Positions 59,794-64,000 of a stretch of DNA of 64,000 nucleotides are shown here, one piece after another. Under the pieces are notes generated by a model that was not told where the DNA came from, ran no database searches, and saw only the letters and a list, made by a program, of their open reading frames with translations. The stretch's first letter is position 1; every line of letters starts with the position of its first letter. The stretch spans positions 14,788 to 78,787 of the forward strand of contig DASXZY010000058.1 in the NCBI GenBank assembly GCA_036501625.1, written 5' to 3'. This stretch comes from Palsa-1400 sp036501625. Lineage in GTDB: Bacteria; Verrucomicrobiota; Verrucomicrobiia; Limisphaerales; Palsa-1400. The translations under genes and the position numbers were made by a program.

Positions 59794-60993
59794 ATGAGTG
59801 AATTCGGCGCATCCGGTCTTTGGAAGGCTGATTTTGACGACGGCGCCTTGGCGGCGTGGGCGCAAAAATTGCGGCGGGAACTGGCGGCGCCGCGCGTTTC
59901 GCTGGGACTGCTTTTCATGACGCCGCATTATTTCGCGGACGCGACGCGCATCCTGGAAGCGCTGCGCGTCTCCGCGGAAATTCCGCTGCTGCTGGGATGC
60001 TCCAGCACGGGGCTTATCACCGGCGGCCGCGAAATCGAGGGCGAAATGGGCCTGGCGCTCTCGCTCTTTTCCCTGCCGGGCGCGGAACTGCACGGCATTC
60101 ATTTCACGCAGGAGCAGATCGAGGAAGCCAACGGCCCCGGCTACTGGGAATTGGAAACAGGCTTGACAGCCGCGCAGATCAACGGATGGCTGGCCTTCGC
60201 CGAACCCTTCCAAACAGACGCCGAGGCCTGGCTGCGCGGCTGGAACGAAGCCTACGCGCCCAAACCAATCGTCGGCGGCCTGGCCAGCGGTGATTTTACC
60301 AGCCGCTCGGCGCAGCTCTATCTCAACGGCGATGTCTTCGAGGATGGCGGGGTGGCGGTGGCGGCCGGCGGCGGCGTCGAATTGCAATCGCTCATTTCGC
60401 AGGGCTGCACGCCGATCGGCGAGACATGGACCATCACGAAAACGGAAGGCAATATCATCCACCAGATTGCCAACCGGCCCGCCTACGAAGTTTTGCAGGA
60501 GACATTTTCGCGGCTGCCGGCCCCGGAGCAGCGCAAGGCGCGGGGCAACCTGTTCATCGGCCTGGTTGTCAACGAATACCTGGAGGAATTTCACCGGGGC
60601 GATTTTCTGGTGCGCAACATCATGGGCGGCGATCCGCAATCGGGCAGCCTGGCCGTGGGCGCGCTGCCGCGCCAGGGCCAGACCATGCAATTCCAGCGGC
60701 GCGACGCGGCCGCGGCCGCGGAAGACATGACCATTTTGCTTGATAACCTGTCCCGCCGGCGGGCCGGGCGCGCCTGTTACGGCGGCTGCCTTTGCACCTG
60801 CAATGGGCGCGGCCGCGGGCTGTTCGGGCATCCCAATCACGACGCCGCCCTGGTTCAAAAAAAGCTGGGGCCGTTCGATGTGGCTGGATTTTTTTGCAAC
60901 GGCGAGATCGGCCCGATTGGCGAGCGAAATTTCCTGCATGGCTATACCGCTTCGCTGGCGGTCTTCACACAGCGCGCGCCAAGCACAACTTAG
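59794..60993 (+). CDS. FIST N- and C-domain protein
   Basis: 399 residues from the ATG at 59794. FIST_N: VSLGLLFMTPHYFADATRIL, EIPLLLGCSSTGLITGGREI, PKPIVGGLASGDFTSRSAQL. FIST_C: GCTPIGETWTITKTEGNIIH, FLVRNIMGGDPQSGSLAVGA, and the end CYGGCLCTCNGRGRGLFGHP, PFDVAGFFCNGEIGPIGERN. FIST domains are predicted small-ligand (perhaps amino acid) sensors in signalling; here the protein is stand-alone, without kinase or cyclase. It lies 4 bp after lysS. Confidence 0.88.
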   Translation: MSEFGASGLWKADFDDGALAAWAQKLRRELAAPRVSLGLLFMTPHYFADATRILEALRVSAEIPLLLGCSSTGLITGGREIEGEMGLALSLFSLPGAELHGIHFTQEQIEEANGPGYWELETGLTAAQINGWLAFAEPFQTDAEAWLRGWNEAYAPKPIVGGLASGDFTSRSAQLYLNGDVFEDGGVAVAAGGGVELQSLISQGCTPIGETWTITKTEGNIIHQIANRPAYEVLQETFSRLPAPEQRKARGNLFIGLVVNEYLEEFHRGDFLVRNIMGGDPQSGSLAVGALPRQGQTMQFQRRDAAAAAEDMTILLDNLSRRRAGRACYGGCLCTCNGRGRGLFGHPNHDAALVQKKLGPFDVAGFFCNGEIGPIGERNFLHGYTASLAVFTQRAPSTT

Positions 60994-61012
60994 GGCGAAG
61001 GCTCCAGTCGAA

Positions 61013-62464
61013 TCAGGCCGTTACTTCTTCTTCGGCCAGTTTGCGGTAGAGGGTTGCGACGCTGACGCCAAGCATCTCGGCCGCCTTTTCCTTGTCGCCG
61101 CCGGTTTGAGCCAGGGCGCGATTGACATAGGTCAGTTCCTGCTCGCGCAGATAGTTGCGCAGCGGCCCCACAGGTTGCGAGAAGGACGGCTGCGGGGCAG
61201 CGCCAGCCGCGCCCACGGACGGCCCCGCGCCGCTTTCGGCCGCGGCAGCCGGAGTCTCGATCTGGTCGTCGTCGCTGTCAGCGGCCGCGTAACGCCGCAA
61301 GATGGGCGGCAAATCAGCCATGCGGATCGTGCTGTTCTCGCACAGGGCGGCCGCGCGCTCGATGGCGTTTTCCAATTCGCGCACGTTGCCGGGCCATTCA
61401 TGGGCGGCGAGAAGGTCCAGCGATTTGCGCGTGATGCTGTACAACTTGCCGGTGCGCGGATGGACTTTGTTCCGCAGAAAGTGCATGGCCAGCACGGGCA
61501 CGTCTTCGCGCCGTTCGCGCAAGCTGGGCAGATTGATCGGGATAACGTTGAGCCGGTAATAAAGGTCTTCGCGGAAGGTGCCGTCCTTGATCCGCTTTTC
61601 CAGCGGTTCATTGGTCGCGGCCAGCACGCGCACATTGACGCTGACGGCCACGTTGTCGCCGACGCGGCGGACTTCCCGTTCCTGCAAAACGCGCAGCAGG
61701 CGGCTTTGCAGGACCGGCGGCATCGAGCCGATTTCGTCCAAGAAAATGGTGCCGCCATCGGCCTCCTGGAAAAGCCCCTTTTTGTCGTTGATGGCGCCGG
61801 TGAAGGCGCCCTTGCAATGGCCGAACAATTCGGACTCCAGCAAATTCTCCGGCAGCGCGCTGCAATTGATCGGCACGAAGGGCGCGAATTGGCGGCGGCT
61901 GTTGAAATGGAGCGCGCGCGCCACCAGTTCCTTGCCCGTCCCGCTCTCGCCGAGGATGAGGATCGTGCTGTCAGTATCGGCCACCCGCTCAATCATTTTG
62001 AAGACATCCTGGATCATGGGCGAATTGCCGATGAGCTGGTTGAACTGGTACTTTTTCTTCAACTGCTTGCGCAGGTAAATGTTCTCGGAAACGGCGTCGT
62101 TGTAGGAGAGGGCCCGCTGGACGCACAGCCGCAAATCATCGACTTTGAACGGCTTTTCCAGATAATCGAACGCGCCTTTTTTCATCGCGTCCACGGCCGT
62201 CTCGATGGTCGCGTAGGCGGTGATGACGATGACCGTGGAAGGAGGATTTAGGGCGCGGGCTTTTTGCAGAATCTCCAGGCCGTGGGTGCGGGTCTTGTCA
62301 AGATAAAGATCGGTGATGACCAGCTCGGGCGTGTGGGTTTCGAGCGTCTCGATGGCCGAGTTGTAATTGCTGAATGGAAACACCTCATGCCCTTCCCGGC
62401 GCAAGAGTTCGGTCACCATTTGCACCATTGTCACTTCATCATCAATCAGCAACACTTTGGCCAT
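61013..62464 (-). CDS. NtrC-type sigma-54-dependent response regulator
   Basis: 483 residues. Receiver (MAKVLLIDDEVTMVQMVTEL, phospho-Asp in ELVITDLYLDKTRTHGLEIL), AAA+ sigma-54-interaction domain (Walker A LGESGTGKELVARAL, GAFTGAINDKKGLFQEADGG, IFLDEIGSMPPVLQSRLLRV, RDLYYRLNVIPINLPSLRER-like loop), and C-terminal Fis-type HTH (GGDKEKAAEMLGVSVATLYR). An Ala/Gly-rich linker precedes the HTH. It activates sigma-54 promoters when phosphorylated; no partner kinase is adjacent. It is 55 bp after the PilC gene and may regulate pilus functions. Confidence 0.95.
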   Translation of the reverse strand: MAKVLLIDDEVTMVQMVTELLRREGHEVFPFSNYNSAIETLETHTPELVITDLYLDKTRTHGLEILQKARALNPPSTVIVITAYATIETAVDAMKKGAFDYLEKPFKVDDLRLCVQRALSYNDAVSENIYLRKQLKKKYQFNQLIGNSPMIQDVFKMIERVADTDSTILILGESGTGKELVARALHFNSRRQFAPFVPINCSALPENLLESELFGHCKGAFTGAINDKKGLFQEADGGTIFLDEIGSMPPVLQSRLLRVLQEREVRRVGDNVAVSVNVRVLAATNEPLEKRIKDGTFREDLYYRLNVIPINLPSLRERREDVPVLAMHFLRNKVHPRTGKLYSITRKSLDLLAAHEWPGNVRELENAIERAAALCENSTIRMADLPPILRRYAAADSDDDQIETPAAAAESGAGPSVGAAGAAPQPSFSQPVGPLRNYLREQELTYVNRALAQTGGDKEKAAEMLGVSVATLYRKLAEEEVTA

Positions 62465-62519
62465 GGCTCAACATTATCCGAAAGCGTTTTCGACGGCAAG
62501 CCCCCCCAGCGTGAACTTT

Positions 62520-63731
62520 TCAGTGTTTGCCTGACACAAGCTCGCTGAGCTTGAAGATCGGCAGAAACATGCAGATCACGATGCCGCCCACGACAACTCC
62601 CAAAAATACGATCAGCAACGGCTCGATCAGCGAAGTCAATCCGCTGAGAGTCGTTTCGATTTCCTCGTCCAGGAAGCTGCCAACCCGTTCCAGCATCGCA
62701 TCAATTTTGCCGGTCTGCTCGCCGGCTTGCATCATGCGGATGATCATGGTGGGGAAAATGGGATGCTTGGCCAGCGCGGCCGAAATGCCTTCGCCGCGTT
62801 CGATGTCCGTTGCCGCCGTTTTGATGGCGGTTTCCATAATGACGTTGCCAACGGTGTTTTGAACGATGGCCAGCACTTCAAGAATTGGCACGCCGCTGCG
62901 AACCAGGGAAGCCATGGTCCCGGCGAAACGAGCCAGGCAGATTTTGTGGGCGATTGCCCCAAAAATGGGCAGCTTGATGCGTCGGTCGTCCCAAAATGTG
63001 CGCCCAGCCGGTGTCTTGATGTAGTAAAGCCAGCCGCCAATAAGCGCGCCCGTGCCAACAATAAAATACATGAAGTAATGGCGAAGGGCATTGCTGACGT
63101 TGATGAGATACTGGGTGGGAGTCGGCAAATGGCCGCCCAACTGGCTGAAAATGTCACTGAAGGTCGGCACAACTTTGACCATCAGGAAAATTGTAATGCC
63201 AATGGCCACAACGGTCACGACCGTCGGATACATCATGGCTGACTTGACCTTTTTGCGGAGCCGGGCGGTGTTTTCCAGGTAGGTGGCGAGGCGGGCCAGA
63301 ATGTCCGAAAGCAAGCCGCCGCGCTCGCCCGCGCTGACCATCGAGAAATAGAGCTTGGAGAAGACCTTGGGATGCTTCTGTAACGCGTCTGAAAAGCTGT
63401 CGCCGCCTTCCACGCGCGTCGTAATGTCCTTGATGACATCGCGCATGAGTTTGTTGTCGCTCTGCTCGGCGAGGGCCTGGAGCGATTGCACCATGGCCAG
63501 GCCGGCGTCGATCATGGTGGCCAGTTGGCGGGTGAAGATGACGAGATCGGCCAAGGCGACGCTGCCGCCGCTGGTGCGCCCCTTTTTGGAAATCTTTTCC
63601 GCAATGGATACCACCATCAGGTTGCGGTTCAACAGCGCGGCAATGGCGTTGGCTTCCGAAGAAGCGTCCACACTGCTGCGAATTTCGCGGCCTGACCCAG
63701 AATCGCGTGCTACGTAACTAAAAGAAGGCAT
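62520..63731 (-). CDS. Type IV pilus / type II secretion inner-membrane protein (PilC/GspF)
   Basis: 403 residues, normal length. N-terminal MPSFSYVARDSGSGREIRSS is characteristic; two T2SSF domains (LADLVIFTRQLATMIDAGLA, and LARFAGTMASLVRSGVPILE), each followed by a TM segment (MYPTVVTVVAIGITIFLMVK; IEPLLIVFLGVVVGGIVICM), with FSKLYFSMVSAGERGGLLSD in between. It is the platform protein of a pilus or secretion machine. No other pilus genes lie within the window, so its operon probably continues beyond, or is interrupted by the IS5-type element at 63813. Confidence 0.93.
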   Translation of the reverse strand: MPSFSYVARDSGSGREIRSSVDASSEANAIAALLNRNLMVVSIAEKISKKGRTSGGSVALADLVIFTRQLATMIDAGLAMVQSLQALAEQSDNKLMRDVIKDITTRVEGGDSFSDALQKHPKVFSKLYFSMVSAGERGGLLSDILARLATYLENTARLRKKVKSAMMYPTVVTVVAIGITIFLMVKVVPTFSDIFSQLGGHLPTPTQYLINVSNALRHYFMYFIVGTGALIGGWLYYIKTPAGRTFWDDRRIKLPIFGAIAHKICLARFAGTMASLVRSGVPILEVLAIVQNTVGNVIMETAIKTAATDIERGEGISAALAKHPIFPTMIIRMMQAGEQTGKIDAMLERVGSFLDEEIETTLSGLTSLIEPLLIVFLGVVVGGIVICMFLPIFKLSELVSGKH

Positions 63732-63748
63732 AAAACTGCATCTCGTTC

Positions 63749-63766
63749 GGCCTGGTTTTTCAGGCC
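63749..63766. other. Small hairpin upstream of pilC-like gene
   Basis: GGCCTG (63749-63754), a six-base spacer, CAGGCC (63761-63766), followed on the plus strand by ATTTTC. It lies between the pilC-like start and the insertion sequence. It could be a terminator of something upstream now lost; no function assigned. Confidence 0.35.
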
Positions 63767-63812
63767 ATTTTCAACTACGCTCGTAGAGCAAGCAATTCGC
63801 GGGCCATTCTTA

Positions 63813-64000
63813 GAGCCTGTTTTAAAACTCAGGAAACCCCGACTTTAACGTTAACTTGTACTTTACAGCGCGCACCCCTATAAGCTGGGGATGCGATACA
63901 CTTCTGATCTGACGGACGCCGAATGGCAACTCATCGACTATTGTTTTCCTGATCCTTGCACGACAGGGAGACCTCGCAAGCACAGCTATCGGGAGTTGCT
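63813..64000 (+). mobile_element. Left end of an IS5-family insertion sequence
   Basis: The terminal motif GAGCCTGTTTTAAAAC at 63813 resembles ends of IS5-family elements, and TTA just before it (63810-63812) fits a 3-bp TNA target duplication. Seventy-eight bases on, a transposase reading frame begins and runs off the window. The right end is not visible. Confidence 0.7.
63891..64000 (+). CDS. IS5-family transposase, N-terminal part
   Basis: Partial: from the ATG at 63891 it reads MRYTSDLTDAEWQLIDYCFP and then TGRPRKHSYRELL, cut by the window's right edge. The 'Y.SDLTD.EW..I...P.....GRPRKH..RE.LN' pattern is the N-terminal DUF4096-type domain of IS5-family transposases. The DDE catalytic domain lies outside the window. 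Confidence 0.85.
   Translation, partial: MRYTSDLTDAEWQLIDYCFPDPCTTGRPRKHSYREL

Noticed and set aside
1..64000. CRISPR arrays, tRNA and rRNA genes
   Set aside because: No regular repeat-spacer pattern, no tRNA T-arm pattern with a foldable cloverleaf, and no rRNA signature was found on reading.

Overview
The window is about 64 kb of gene-dense, GC-rich bacterial DNA with several signs of a Verrucomicrobiota chromosome, most likely a soil-type Pedosphaerales/Limisphaerales relative; this placement is inference. The signs are a secreted protein ending in the verrucomicrobial 'WPTN..GFTL..STNL' C-terminal module, a fragment of an H-X9-DG prepilin-like protein, Tat-type Gfo/Idh/MocA oxidoreductases, a squalene-hopene cyclase, and weak or absent Shine-Dalgarno sequences. 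I see no rRNA, tRNA, CRISPR array or prophage. An IS5-family element enters at the right edge.

Layout. 0.1-5.7 kb: minus-strand run eno - dedA-like - alaS - thuA-like. 5.7-6.4 kb: non-coding region with a dispersed repeat and a gene remnant. 6.4-11.1 kb: plus-strand secreted protein, sensor kinase, Rcp-type response regulator and a large permease. 11.5-17.4 kb: minus-strand M61 peptidase, EamA transporter and a chimeric ORF joining a broken prolyl-oligopeptidase to a complete oxalate-decarboxylase-type bicupin. 17.5-20.3 kb: YfhO-like membrane protein. 20.3-21.8 kb: small basic Cys/His protein and another gene chimera. 21.8-26.2 kb: UbiA-family protein, then a nitrate/nitrite assimilation locus in decay (nirD intact; nirB with four lesions and no BFD-like centre; nitrate reductase with a large in-frame deletion; DmsC-like remnant). 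26.3-32 kb: complete RND efflux operon. 32-36 kb: secreted Gly/His/Tyr-rich protein with a terminator, then shc-pyrD. 36-41.6 kb: repeat-rich gap, secreted EF-hand calpain-like protease, pheT, Gfo/Idh/MocA oxidoreductase. 41.7-47.3 kb: OPT transporter plus dipeptide epimerase, an unknown protein, proA. 47.3-49.8 kb: PadR regulator, and a secreted protein-ECF sigma-anti-sigma operon behind an ECF-type promoter. 50-53 kb: S4 RNA-binding protein, a deoxyhypusine-synthase-like protein overlapping a second Gfo/Idh/MocA gene. 53-55.3 kb: polar amino acid ABC transporter. 55.3-61 kb: DnaJ-like protein with half a zinc finger, UPF0173 hydrolase overlapping an exported methyltransferase, lysS with a long C-terminal extension, FIST protein. 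61-63.7 kb: NtrC-type regulator and a PilC/GspF protein.

Most genes are housekeeping, transport or signalling. The most unusual signals are gene chimeras and internal deletions between about 11 and 26 kb, two families of dispersed intergenic repeats, and a well-formed ECF promoter. I found no convincing new multi-gene defence or biosynthetic system. Domain calls rest on reading motifs by eye; no database search was run.
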